DNA of 64,000 nucleotides from Heliopora coerulea (taxonomy: Eukaryota; Cnidaria; Anthozoa; Scleralcyonacea; Helioporidae), in assembly GCA_030142905.1 (NCBI GenBank), contig JASJOG010000188.1:62001-126000 (forward strand), read 5' to 3'. Numbering within the stretch: the first letter of the stretch is position 1; every line of letters begins with the position of its first letter. Shown one piece after another: positions 1 through 9,425 of this stretch. The position numbers and the translations under genes are program-made. The notes below the pieces were generated by a model. That model saw nothing but the letters and a program-made list of their open reading frames with translations, had not been told where the DNA came from and did not search any database.

Positions 1-827
1 TATTGATAGTTCTAAATTTGTTGCCAGCATTTTATAGTTAGTCCAAGGTATCCATCGTATGTGTTGTTTGTTTGTTTGTCAACTTTGAGGACTGCTACAA
101 ATCACTTTTACACAGTTCAGAACTTTTATGATCAATAATATTTTTCAGTCTTTTAATACTGCTATTGATTAATATGGGCCACAACCAATACCACGCATTA
201 GCACTTGAGTCAAATCGGTCAACACACACACGTCATTCTCATAGTTATTCTTTGCACTGCAGGCCTATTTCGTTTAACTTCAAATTTGAATATTCGAATT
301 CTTTACTAAGAATATCAACCATGACTGAATTGCACTTACCGCTACCCCTTTGTGAAAGTGCACGACATCCTGGAGGGGACATAGAGGAATAACTCTTTAA
401 GCTGGAGTGCACTAAGACTATGCGTGCACTAAAAAATTCGTGTTATAGAATATGCTACATGTTATAGAATATGCCACAGCACTTAAACCATTGCCTTGAT
501 ATGCTATATGTATATATATATATATATATAATTCATTAAAAACTCATGAGGAAAAGACAAAAGAAAATCATAACCGTGTCGAATCTATATACGTGATAAA
601 GATACATGCGTCTTTATAATTGAAGATCAACTTCAATTTTTTCGCCTTACGAACGATATTTCCAAACTTTCTTCACGAATTAGCGTATTAAAAGGTGAAT
701 TTCGTAAGACATTTAAAAAACTCGCAGTCCGTGCTTTATCGGGTCTAAAAAGCTCGGCTATCGCCTCGTGTTTTAAATCCCGATAAAGCACTCCTGCTCG
801 GTTTTTAAATATTACATACATACATAT

Positions 828-829
<2 letters not shown>
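1..829. other. No gene recognised (AT-rich)
   Basis: I see no convincing exon, RNA gene or transposon end in this stretch. It contains a short AT run near 510-530. If the PNP exon at 1193 has an upstream partner exon, it is either before the window or too short to recognise here. Confidence 0.5.
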
Positions 830-893
<64 letters not shown>

Positions 894-978
894 CGGTTGA
901 TAGATAGATTGATAGATAGATTGATAGATAGATAGGTAGATAGATCAATCGATTGATAGATAGATAGGTCGATCGATC

Positions 979-1013
<35 letters not shown>

Positions 1014-1050
1014 CGGTAGGTAGATAGGTAGATCGATAGATTGGTAGATC
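830..1050. repeat. GATA-type microsatellite
   Basis: About 220 bases of GATA units, with interruptions by GATC and GGTA variants. It gives long open frames on the - strand that read as Ser-Ile-Tyr-Leu repeats; these are artefacts. The array ends about 140 bases before the acceptor of the first PNP exon. Confidence 0.95.
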
Positions 1051-1192
1051 GGTGCAATGTTTTGGATGGCAATTGATGAATTCTATATAGGTATTATCAA
1101 AGAAACTTGTAAATGTCAAACCTCCGCTGTGATTGCCAGAAAGAGTGCTTCAAACGCTAATAATGAGAATTCATCTCTTTTTTTGTCACAAG

Positions 1193-1819
1193 GACCTCCA
1201 GATATTCATCTTATTTCAAGAGAGGACGTTCATCCAACTGAGTTTACCTGGGATGGAAAAACAGTTGATGTTGTCCTGTTAACAGTCAATGAACGCGAGT
1301 TCCTCGCGGCATATGAGATTCTAAAAGATCCTTCCACGGCAGCTGTAGGGGATCTGGGGCCGGCATACTTCGGTGGTGTTGGTAATGTTGAAGTGGCTTT
1401 GGTGGAATCAGAAATGGGCGCTAACAACATCTCGGCAGCACAAGAAACCTGTAGAAAAGCCGTCGGTCTAATCAAACCAAAAACAATTATTTGTCTCGGG
1501 GTATGCTTTGGTTTGTTGAAAAAAGACCAAAACCTAGGCGACCTACTGATATCTCAGAAAATTCAAAGATATTCTCAAGTTCGCGTCAATGACGATGGCT
1601 CAAGAACGCCAAGAAGTGAAAGTTTTTCGGTGAATAGTGAACTTTTCAAACTTTTTAAAGATGGACGAAATGGCTGGAATTCGCAACTCAGCCGACATTC
1701 GGTTAAGGTCCACACCGGTACAATTCTATCCGGTCCTGAACTTATCGACAATGCAGTGCGTGGAATGGAGTTAAAAACAACGTACCGCGAAGCTCTTGGT
1801 GGAGAAATGGAAAGTGAAG
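1193..1819 (+). CDS. PNP/UDP-phosphorylase (nucleosidase-like) domain, exon A
   Basis: Encodes 209 codons covering most of a purine-nucleoside-phosphorylase/MTA-SAH-nucleosidase fold. The family cleaves the N-glycosidic bond of purine nucleosides; in animal and bacterial conflict proteins the domain serves as an effector fused to STAND ATPases. Visible signatures: strand 1 with VVLLTVNEREF near codon 25, the Gly-rich YFGGVGNVEVALVESEMG segment, the KTIICLGVCFGL strand, and GGEMESEG at the end, matching the Met-Glu substrate-binding motif. I start the exon at 1193 because a pyrimidine-rich tract ending in AG (1191-1192) precedes it and this gives phase 1. The open frame extends back to ATG 1057, so an unspliced start there is the alternative. 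The donor is AAG|GTATGC at 1820; the exon ends with one base of a Gly codon (phase 1). The frame closes 17 bases into the intron. Confidence 0.85.
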
Positions 1820-1846
1820 GTATGCGCAAGAATTAAATAACAGATT

Positions 1847-2081
1847 GATGTTTAGGAAACTGCTTCAATCATTATCTATATATAGTGGCTTCCGCTTAGG
1901 TCGCACATATATATATCGAATTTGCAACTTAGCTCGCCATCTGAGTCTCGGTAGCTCAATGGTTAGAGCGTCTAACCGGTCATCAGAAGGTTGCGGGTTC
2001 GATCCCCGTCTGGGGCTCAGATATCATTTTCTGAGTATCGAGCTTGAAGATCGTTCATCTACTTCAATTAAATAACAGATT
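1847..2081 (+). mobile_element. tRNA-derived SINE copy 1, with target-site repeat
   Basis: A tRNA-like core (about 1951-2018) has a box A-like TAGCTCAATGGTTAGAGCG and a box B GGTTCGATCC. The anticodon loop lacks the usual T at position 33, so it is a SINE rather than a functional tRNA gene. The same leader (GTGGCTTCCGCTTAGG) and tail occur in copies near 25.7, 29.1, 29.3 and 50.5 kb. A 16-bp direct repeat flanks it at 1831-1846 and 2066-2081, as expected of a retroposed insertion. It lies 11 bases after the PNP exon A splice donor. Confidence 0.85.
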
Positions 2082-2261
2082 AGTGGCTATCGACAAACCA
2101 GGCGGGAACAGTAATTCGAATATGAAAATCAATGCCCAGCAAAACAAGGGGAATAAAGCCATGAGCACAAACTTTGAATTTAAAATATTTTAATGGTTAT
2201 ATTTTGTTCCATCTTGCAATATCATTAGAGCTAGTGTGACAAAATAGTTAAGAAGAATCAC

Positions 2262-2823
2262 ATTTATATTATAGTCAAGGACGAGCTATATCGAATTACA
2301 AAGTGACACTAGGAAGCATCACCGAATAAATTGAAATAAAGAAAGAACTAATATTACAGTTGACAGAAGGCTTGATTTCTTTACTGTCAATGTTTTCTTG
2401 TAAGGGAAGCTAAAAACTAGGGGAACAGGAAGAAAGAATACTTTAATCATTGAAGGATAAGGGGTGACCAGTTTCGCGGTGATGGGACAAAATGCTTAAG
2501 AGAGTAGGATTACTGGGTTTCTTCGCTTGTGTGACTGAAATTCCGTTGTGGTCAGAGATACGCGTATAAATGTGTCGACAAGTTTTCCCGACACACATTG
2601 CATCACAGCATTGACACAAACAAATAAACGATGTGTGATCTCAGACCACAAGAAATGCTGTCCTTGACCCGGAAAGGAAAGAAATTAGAGAGGCAATAAA
2701 CAGCACCTTCTTTCAACTCTAATATAAGTTTCAACCCTCTTTCTTTAATTTGATTTATTCGGCGATGCCTCTAAGTGTCATCTTTGTAATACGATATGCC
2801 TCTTCCTTGACTGTAATATAAAT
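2262..2823. repeat. Inverted repeat pair around a Penelope-like fragment
   Basis: Arms 2262-2362 and 2715-2823 are imperfect inverted copies; shared stretches include the sequence around AGTGACACTAGGAAGCATC and its complement. They enclose the GIY-YIG fragment. The unit could be a foldback of a Penelope-like element tail or a MITE that captured the fragment. Confidence 0.6.
2440..2640 (-). pseudogene. GIY-YIG endonuclease fragment (Penelope-like element)
   Basis: Reading the - strand gives CVGKTCRHIYTRISDHNGIS followed by an ILSHHRETGHP-like segment. This is the [Y/C]VGKT-R-L-x-R-x-x-[E/D]H signature of the GIY-YIG nuclease at the C-terminus of Penelope-like retroelements. A stop interrupts the frame upstream and no reverse transcriptase is present. 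It is a short, 5'-truncated relic. Confidence 0.7.
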
Positions 2824-2914
2824 TTGATTTTCCTTAAAGTGCTTATCCAGCGTGTGGGGATTTTATATATTCGTATTCTTTGGATTTTTCAGATTAAAAA
2901 TCTAATAAATCTTA

Positions 2915-3795
2915 AGCCTAGTTTCCATATAGTTGTAATTGTTGTAATTCCATCGGCGATAATCGGCGACGGAATTACAACATTTTAGTTTCCATATCGT
3001 TGTAATTGTTGTAATTCGTCGCCGATTTCCCGCTAGTTCACAGGACTTCTCGGTCGAACAATCGCCGATTTCTGTCGAAACTGCGCATGCGAATGTACAG
3101 TTTACATGGCGTCTGGAAAGGCAGTTCTGTAGTAAGTCTATTTCTATAACAAACTGAAGATTGTAAGCAATCGTGAGGGAAAAGCACTGCGAGAAGGATG
3201 GCACGGCTAAACAGAAGGGTGCTTCTACATGCCCAATGCGTACTACTTTTAGCCATGGCTCGCCAAGAATTGGCCTTCTTGTTTTTGTCGCGGAAATCAA
3301 CTGAAGACCGCTTATATGCAGCAGGATAGTTTCTAACAATGTCCATGAACTCTTCGTTACTGATGTTTGAGTCGCCCATTTTTATCTCGAGTCGTTTAGA
3401 TCGTCTTTTGTCAGCCTTCTTCTACACTAAATTCTAGTTTAAGGTTTCTCTTTGGAAATGGAATCAATCCACGCGAGTCTCGTGATTGCGATACTTTACT
3501 ATGGCAACAGAAGATGTGCCATGATTGGCTACTCATGTCACGTGCCTTCTTTTTATCGGCGACTGTCGGCGACTGTTGTAGAAAGCGTTTCCATTAAATT
3601 TGACCGCATCAGCGACTGTTGTAATTGTTGTAGAAGTTGAACTCGATTCAACTTCTACAACAGTCGCCGATTCATCGCCGATTGGATTACAACAATTACA
3701 ACACGCGTTTCCATATAGTTGTAATTGTTGTAAGGGCTCATCGCCGATTATCGGCGATAGAATTACAACAATTACAACTATATGGAAACTAGGCT
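2915..3795. mobile_element. PIF/Harbinger-type element (881 bp)
   Basis: Terminal inverted repeats begin AGCCTAGTTTCCATATAGTT and are mirrored at the right end. TTA target duplications lie at 2912-2914 and 3796-3798, the 3-bp TWA duplication typical of Harbinger. Several internal copies of the subterminal motif (TTGTAATTGTTGTAATT, CGGCGAT) occur near both ends. It carries a MADF-domain gene piece but no DDE transposase, so it is a deletion derivative. Confidence 0.88.
3038..3379 (-). CDS. MADF (Myb/SANT-like) DNA-binding protein fragment of the Harbinger element
   Basis: The 113-residue frame begins MGDSNISNEEFMDIVRNYPA and continues with an SSVDFRDKNKKANSWRAMA-like segment. This is the MADF pattern of a helix starting F-[IM]-x-[IL]-V, a Y-P pair, the charged D-x-R-D-K-x-K linker and an aromatic W in the next helix. 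Harbinger transposons usually encode such a protein beside the DDE nuclease, where it helps bind the ends. After about residue 45 the similarity stops; this may be an intron boundary or the deletion junction. It is probably not functional on its own. Confidence 0.65.
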   Translation of the reverse strand: MGDSNISNEEFMDIVRNYPAAYKRSSVDFRDKNKKANSWRAMAKSSTHWACRSTLLFSRAILLAVLFPHDCLQSSVCYRNRLTTELPFQTPCKLYIRMRSFDRNRRLFDREVL

Positions 3796-4411
3796 TTACA
3801 TTTTGACAATTTCAACTTCATGGAGATTTTCGCGGTCAAAGTTTGAAATTTTGCACTTTAGCAGTGAGAAAAAAACATAGATAACTATTTACCGGAAGTG
3901 ACTTCAAATTGGGAACGAATGAGATCTGTAGTAATTGATTTACCTAGCACAAGATTAGGTTTCTGTTTGAAGAAATCGATTTTTGTTTCGACGAATTGCT
4001 CAGAATTGTTCAGAAACATTCAGAAATTCCCGTCATTATGGAGAAGAGCCTGCAGAAGACTAACGATACAAATACGTCTGCGTCGGTTAGAAAGGTCATA
4101 AACAGTGGATGACTGGTATGCGAGATTGTCACCATGTTTCTCTTTAGTCTTGAATGTTTCAATATTTTGGCACAATTTCTAGTAAGTGAAGAACCAGGCA
4201 GGAATCGTAATCTCAGAGTAAATATAAGTGTCCCACTCAATACGCAGTTGTGTATTGTGAAACCAACTCAGTTGGAATGCAGTGCTCGGTTTTTATTGTG
4301 CTGTGTACCTATATTTATTCAAAATCCTCGATTCTTACGATGATATTTTGACTCTATTCAAAGTCATTGTCAAACCAAATGAGTTAGTTTGAAAATATGC
4401 AACCGTGTAGG

Positions 4412-4599
4412 CAGTAGCGTAACGGAATAACAGGGAGCCCTTAGTAGATTTTCTTTCGGGGCCCCGTCACCCGCCTTGCTATAGGCATACATTTCAAGAC
4501 TTTTATCTCAATTGCCTATACAGATTCATTGGAGGCCCCTTAGAGGTCGGGGGGCTTTAGGAGTTGTTCTAACCCTGGCCATAGTCCGTTACGCCACTA
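4412..4599. mobile_element. hAT-type MITE (188 bp)
   Basis: Ends are CAGTAGCGTAACGGA and its near-complement TCCGTTACGCCACTA. An 8-bp duplication CGTGTAGG lies at 4404-4411 and 4600-4607, the length used by hAT transposons. No coding sequence. It is nested in the interior of the inverted-arm element. Confidence 0.8.
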
Positions 4600-5150
4600 C
4601 GTGTAGGGTTCTGGGCACTTTTAATTTTTGCAATGATTACGACTCTCGCCTCGGTCTTAGCGTACTAGGGATTGTGCTAAAATAATGACACATTCATGAC
4701 TGAAGGGAAACATAGCGATAGTCTCACATACAACTATCAGTGACTTTATTAGCGGGGCACAAATTCCTAGTAACTATCTGCGTTTCACCTTCCCCTTTTT
4801 CAATGTTTAGTGGTGAACAATGGTGAATTTTGTGCGATTCTTTGCGCCGAGACTAATTATTACTTGTTACCAAACAACATTGAAGTGGGGGGAGGGGAGG
4901 GTATGTTAGATTTGTGAAATTTCGGGGGTCGAGTAATGATTTGGTGAGGTGTCCCGGTCTAATTCGTCACTCATTGTAGTTATTCACTGATTCTGACCTA
5001 TCTAACCAACTCAGGCGTTCTTCTAAGCGCTCTTCTTCTGCATGTCTTTCTTCGTAATGACGGGTCATTCATTCTTCGTCCACCAAAGGTTCCCCTTCCT
5101 AAGGTTGGACCTTATCGTCAGCATCATTGTTGAATGCGTAATTTGTCGTG

Positions 5151-5169
5151 CCCCCCCCCCCCCCCCCCC
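5151..5169. repeat. Poly-C tract
   Basis: A run of 19 C residues. The length in an assembly may be unreliable. Confidence 0.9.
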
Positions 5170-5866
5170 TCGACCTCAATGACGTCTGTCTTTGAGTCGT
5201 CTCGGTTATAATCCGTGCTTAAAGAAGAAGGCATGCTTGAAAATGCTTCTGCATGTTTCCGAACAATTTTGTGCAATTGTTCGAAACAAAAATCAAGTTA
5301 TTCAAACAGAAACCTAACCTTGCGCCAGGTAAATTACTTACTGTAGTTCTCATTCGTTCCCACTTTGACGTCATTTCTGGTAAGTAGTTACCGGTGTTTT
5401 TTCTTACGACCAAACTGCAAAATTGCAAACTTTGATCTTGAAAATTTCCATGGAAATGAAATTGTCGCAAAGCATGATATGTCACACTTTTAATTCGGAA
5501 AGACCCAAAGAATGCGAACTTATAAAATCTGCACACACGGGATAGGCACTCGCTGTGACGACACTGCCAGTTGCAACAAAACGTAAGCATTAAATTATTT
5601 TAAACTCAAAGTTTGTGATCATGGCTTTATCCCGTTTGATTTGCTGGACATTGATTTTTATCTTCAGATTGAATACCAGATTATTAACTGCCAAGATCAC
5701 TCTCATGATGTCTCTCTCTCTACACCTCTGTATGTCTTTCTGTCTCTGTCTGATCGTCTATCCAACAACCTATCTCTCTATATCTTTGTCTCCGATACTT
5801 TTGACCCGATGTTGAGTTTTTATTTCAAGTTGTGCACAAGAGTCCCGAACTAAGCTTTATCCCCTC

Positions 5867-5935
5867 GCCCACCTCGCTAAGCGTGGTGCGATGGTACTAA
5901 TCTCGACGTGCGTGGAGTCCTTTTAGTGACTAGAA
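5867..5935. repeat. Dispersed repeat, copy 1 of 2
   Basis: Shares the stretch TCTCGACGTGCGTGGAGT and neighbouring sequence with 63594-63668. Both copies sit shortly before a TA microsatellite. The family is not recognised. Confidence 0.6.
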
Positions 5936-5979
5936 ATAAAAATTTTCGCATTCTGTATCTATGTTTATATATATATATA

Positions 5980-7322
5980 CGAGGGTCATCCAAAAAGTAA
6001 CGCCTGTTGTACAAGATCAGAGAAATTTTATTGTTTACATACACAAACTATATATGAAAATGACCGGAAATATGTCAGGAACACAACCCTATCCCTCAAT
6101 ATAGTCTCCTCTATTGTCCACAGCTGCTGTCCAGCGCTGTATCAGAGCCTCTATTCCTACCTCGTAAAAGGAGGATGGTTGTGAGCGGAGCCAAGACCGA
6201 ACAGCTGTCATAACCTCTCCATCAGTCGAGAATCGCTGACCACGCAGTGCTTCCTTCATCGGTCCTAACAAATGGAAGTCTGATGGAGCCAAATCAGGGC
6301 TGTACGGTGGATGGGGCAGCGTGGTCCACCCATGGCGGGTGATTTCCTGTCTGGCTCGCAAACTTGTGTGGGGACGGGCATTATCGTGCTGAAGGAGGAC
6401 ACCATCCATGTTGAGATTGGGTCGGCAAACGCCGAAGTCTGTTTTTCAGTTTGTTTAGAGTCGCAATGTAGGCGTCAGAGTTTATGGTAGTGCCTTTGGG
6501 CATAAAGTCAACCAATATCACACCCTAATAATCCCAAAAGACTGTAGCCATCACCTTGCCAGCGGACGGCTGCGACTTGAATTTTTTCTTTCTTGGTGAG
6601 TAAGAATGTCGCCATTCCATCGACCTTCTTTTGCTTTCTGGCTCGTAATGATGAACCCAGGTTTCATCCCAGTGACAATTCTTTTCAAAAATGTGTTATC
6701 ATCACTATGAAGCCGCAGAAGCTCAGTGGATGCCTCAACTCGTTGCTCCTTCATGGCATCTGTCAGCTGCCGTGGAACCCACTTTGCACAGACCTTGCTG
6801 TAGCCCAATTTACTGACCAAATTGCCTGCACTACCTCTACTGATGTCTAGTGGCTCACTTATCTCAATAATTGTAATCCTCCTGTTTTCTTTGATCAACT
6901 CATCAGTGCTTTTCAAGTTCATGTCTGACACTGCATGAGCAGGCCTTCCACTTCTTGGCTGGTCAGTCAGCACAGCCTCACCTTTGGCTGTTTCACCACC
7001 TTTAATACTGCTTGCCCATCTTCTCACATTGCTCACATCAAGAGTGTGATCCCCATACACATTTTTCAGCCTTTTGTGGATGGCTGCAGCACTTTCTCCC
7101 TCCAAAACCAAGAATTCTATCACAGCTCTTTGTTTTTTACATATTTCAGCATGGGCGGCCATCTTGGAAATGGAATTCTGGGAATGGAGGGAGCACACAA
7201 CTCCAAATTCATGATCACAATGAAGTAAACTTATGGTTGAATATGTTTTTCAAATTTGAAACAAATCCGCCTAAACCTGGAGAAATTATGGCTTAGCAGG
7301 CATTACTTTTTGGATGACCCTC

Positions 7323-7323
<1 letters not shown>
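5980..7323 (-). mobile_element. mariner element (1344 bp)
   Basis: Terminal repeats begin CGAGGGTCATCCAAAAAGTA at 5980 and are mirrored, ending at 7323. TA lies on each side, the mariner target. The length is typical for the family. The element sits in a TA microsatellite that also hosts the following Tc1 element. Confidence 0.92.
6089..7198 (-). pseudogene. mariner transposase, frameshifted
   Basis: The N-terminal 215-residue frame (7198-6551) holds the helix-turn-helix region and the WVPRQL linker signature. The C-terminal frame (6409-6089) holds LLQHDNARPHTS (second catalytic Asp) and YSPDLAPSDFHLL (third Asp region), which indicates a DD34D mariner. Where the first catalytic Asp (GDETW-type motif) is expected, near 6666, the frame is lost; the reading suggests a one-base loss in a G run. 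A further in-frame stop occurs near 6525. The gene is therefore broken and probably immobile unless helped in trans. Confidence 0.9.

Positions 7324-7361
<38 letters not shown>
7324..7361. repeat. TA microsatellite between two DNA transposons
   Basis: About 38 bases of alternating TA. Its left end forms the target TA of the mariner element and its right end borders the Tc1 element. Confidence 0.95.
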
Positions 7362-7363
<2 letters not shown>

Positions 7364-8786
7364 GCAGTGGAATTAAGTTTTTTCATCCCCAAGACAATAT
7401 ACTGCAACATGTTGTGTGAATGTCAGACAAGCTGTTCTCCGTACAAAAACGTAGAAGTCTTAAAAATATTGATGATTGCAATTATTTATTACCACTGTCA
7501 GTTACATTCAACATGTCATGCATAATTTTCTGAGATGAATTCTTCTTAATACATTGTATGCCCACCCCTAGCTTTGATTACAGTATCAATTCGTGTGGGC
7601 ATTGAGCGCGCCAAGTTTTGGCAAGTAGATGCTGATATTTGCCCCCCAGTGATGAGAAGCCATTTCCCACAAATCATCTAAATTTGTGGGTTTCTTATTC
7701 TCAATTTTTTCCAAGCTCCTGCCAGAGATTTTTGATTGGGCTCAGATCTGGACTCTGAGCTGGCCAATCCATGACATTGACGTTACTGTCTCTCAACCAG
7801 GTCATGCATTTCTTGGCCTTGTGACAAGAGGTATTATCCTGCTGAAAAATGAAGTTGTTATCATTGCCAAAAAATTCCCTAGCGGATGGTAGCATTGTAC
7901 TGTAAAGAATGTCAACGTATTGGTCTTGCCGCATGGAGCCCTTCACACGATGGAGTTTTCCAAGCCCTGAAGCTGTCATGAATCCCCACACCATGATGCT
8001 TCCCCCTCCAAACTTGACAGAGGGCAAGATACAGTCCGGATGAAACCTTTCGTTCTCGCGACATCTAATGTAAGCACGTCTGGGGTGGCAGATTTGAAAT
8101 GTAGATTCATCATTCCAGATGACCCTTGCCTATTGCTCTGCTGTCCAATGGCGGTGTTCTTTAGCCCAAGCCAACCGCTTTGCTTTGTGTACAATATTAA
8201 GCAGAAGCTTCTTGGCAGCTATCCTGCCATTCAGACCCATTGTTTGAAGCCTCTTTCTAATGGTTATTGGGTGAAGATGGACATTGCACTTTTCCGCCAT
8301 TCACCTTTTTAGATCTACTGATGTTAGGGCTCTGTTCTTCAGGCCCATACTTTTCAGATGACGATCATCTCTTTGGAGTAGCCTTCCTTCTCGCCCGAGT
8401 TCTTGGAAGATCTTTAACTGACCCCGTTTCCTTAAATTTCTGTAACACTCTGGATACTGTTCACATAACAACACAACATTTTTATCAATTTTGGCCATAG
8501 ATGCTCCTTATTGATGCATCACCACCATCCATAATCCCTGTTATTTAGTGCAATTTCTTCTTTTAACCATGGCTAGCAGATTATTAGTTTCTAGTAGACG
8601 TGGGGTTTCTTGCCATCAGATCATCACATTGTACACAAAGACATTTTAAGGATGTTATGTTGAAGTAAAATTGTGGGATGTGCTCAAAAAATATTGCACA
8701 GAAAATTTGCAATAGTCAGATATGACCTTAGTATTTCATAACAACATACATTGTCACTAGGAAGACAAAACTTAATTCCACTACTG
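7362..8786 (-). mobile_element. Tc1-like element (about 1425 bp)
   Basis: Ends match as inverted repeats: CAGCAGTGGAATTAAGTTTT on the left, and the complement of CAGTAGTGGAATTAAGTTTT on the right. TA-rich DNA flanks both sides. The transposase relic runs on the - strand. Confidence 0.88.
7701..8498 (-). pseudogene. Tc1-like transposase, decayed
   Basis: Three - strand frames (8498-8301, 8194-7976, 8027-7701) together cover a Tc1 transposase. The last has GGGSIMVWGFM, then FIFQQDNTSCHKAK with the second catalytic Asp, then WPAQSPDLSPIKNLWQELG. At the third catalytic position the family has Glu (P-I-E-N-L-W); here it reads Lys, so the DDE triad is lost even within the readable frame. Frame changes separate the three pieces. 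Confidence 0.88.
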
Positions 8787-8856
8787 TATATATATATGTA
8801 TATATATACATTAGTGGAATTATATATATGTATATATATATATATATATATATGTA

Positions 8857-8902
8857 ACTACAGACGGAACCGTTTCGGCCTATTGGGCCTCATCAGTGTA
8901 GT
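8857..8902 (-). ncRNA. Type I hammerhead ribozyme, complete
   Basis: On the - strand in order: ACTACA (stem I, 5' side), core CTGATGA, stem II GGCC with loop CAATA and GGCC, core GAA, short stem III ACGG/CCGT, then GTC as cleavage site, then TGTAGT (stem I, 3' side). Stem I pairs perfectly over 6 bp and stem II over 4 bp. All invariant core bases are present. Stem III is very short, as in animal retroelement hammerheads that often act as dimers. Predicted cleavage falls between 8863 and 8862. Confidence 0.85.
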
Positions 8903-9084
8903 GCTGATGAGCAGGATGGAGAAGCCTACATTATATAGGCAAATCAAATGTCCCACGCTTGTGGTACATCTAAGCCATGCCAGAGCGCTCTAACTAGAGA
9001 CTAGTGAGCGTGCGCAAATGCACTGGCAGCATGACTCATCCTGTAGAGCGCTCAATATGAACCAAGAGGCCATAGAGCGATATC

Positions 9085-9106
9085 TAACTACAGACGGAAC
9101 CGTTTC
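9085..9106 (-). ncRNA. Partial hammerhead (3' part)
   Basis: The - strand reads GAAACGGTTCCGTC followed by TGTAGTTA, identical to the 3' half and cleavage site of the complete hammerhead. The CTGATGA core and stem II are missing. It marks the other end of a 230-nt monomer. A shorter remnant (GGAACCGTTTC) recurs at 9127-9138. Confidence 0.75.
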
Positions 9107-9177
9107 TATGTATATATATGTACATATGGAACCGTTTCTATATATATATGTATCATATATATATATATATATGTATG

Positions 9178-9271
<94 letters not shown>

Positions 9272-9382
9272 TGTATATATCACTAGTCTCTAGTTAGAGC
9301 GCTCTGGCATGGCTTAGATGTACTACAAGTGTGGGACATTTGAGTTGCCTATATAATATAGGCTTCTCCATCCTGCTCGTCA

Positions 9383-9424
9383 GCACTGATGAGGCCCAGT
9401 AGGCCGAAACGGTTCCGTCTGTAC
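9383..9424 (+). ncRNA. Hammerhead ribozyme with damaged stem I
   Basis: Reads CTGATGA (9386-9392), stem II GGCC-CAGTA-GGCC, GAAAC, stem III, GTC (9417-9419). Five bases (CTACA) present before the core in the left copy are absent here. Stem I can form only two or three pairs, so activity is doubtful. Confidence 0.75.
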
Positions 9425-9425
9425 T

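Larger units (their letters stand above)
2840..5553. mobile_element. Large inverted-arm element, interrupted by later insertions
   Basis: Left arm 2840-2914 plus 3799-4031 matches, in inverse orientation, right arm about 5237-5553. The left arm is split by the Harbinger element, and alignment continues across the insertion. The interior also carries a hAT MITE. No transposase is recognised inside, so this is probably a non-autonomous DNA transposon; its family is unknown. Confidence 0.6.
8857..9425. mobile_element. Retrozyme-like repeat: hammerhead-bounded monomer and inverted copy
   Basis: Left half: on the - strand, a complete hammerhead (8857-8902) and a partial second one (9085-9106) bound a monomer of 230 nt between predicted cleavage points (8863-9092). 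Right half: 9283-9425 is an inverted copy of the left arm, carrying a hammerhead on the + strand. A TA microsatellite (about 9108-9280) lies between. There is no coding sequence. This is the layout of retrozymes, small non-coding retroelements with type I hammerheads reported in plants and invertebrates, or of Penelope-like terminal repeats. The assignment is inferred from structure. Confidence 0.72.

Noticed and set aside
805..1119. Long - strand frames rich in Ser-Ile-Tyr-Leu
   Set aside because: They are translations of the GATA microsatellite.
1951..2018. A tRNA gene
   Set aside because: Box A and box B are present, but the base before the anticodon is not T, the anticodon stem has a mismatch, and the same sequence recurs with SINE leader and tail in four other places.
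8990..9293. Overlapping frames with Tyr-Ile repeats on both strands
   Set aside because: They are translations of the TA microsatellite between the hammerhead arms.
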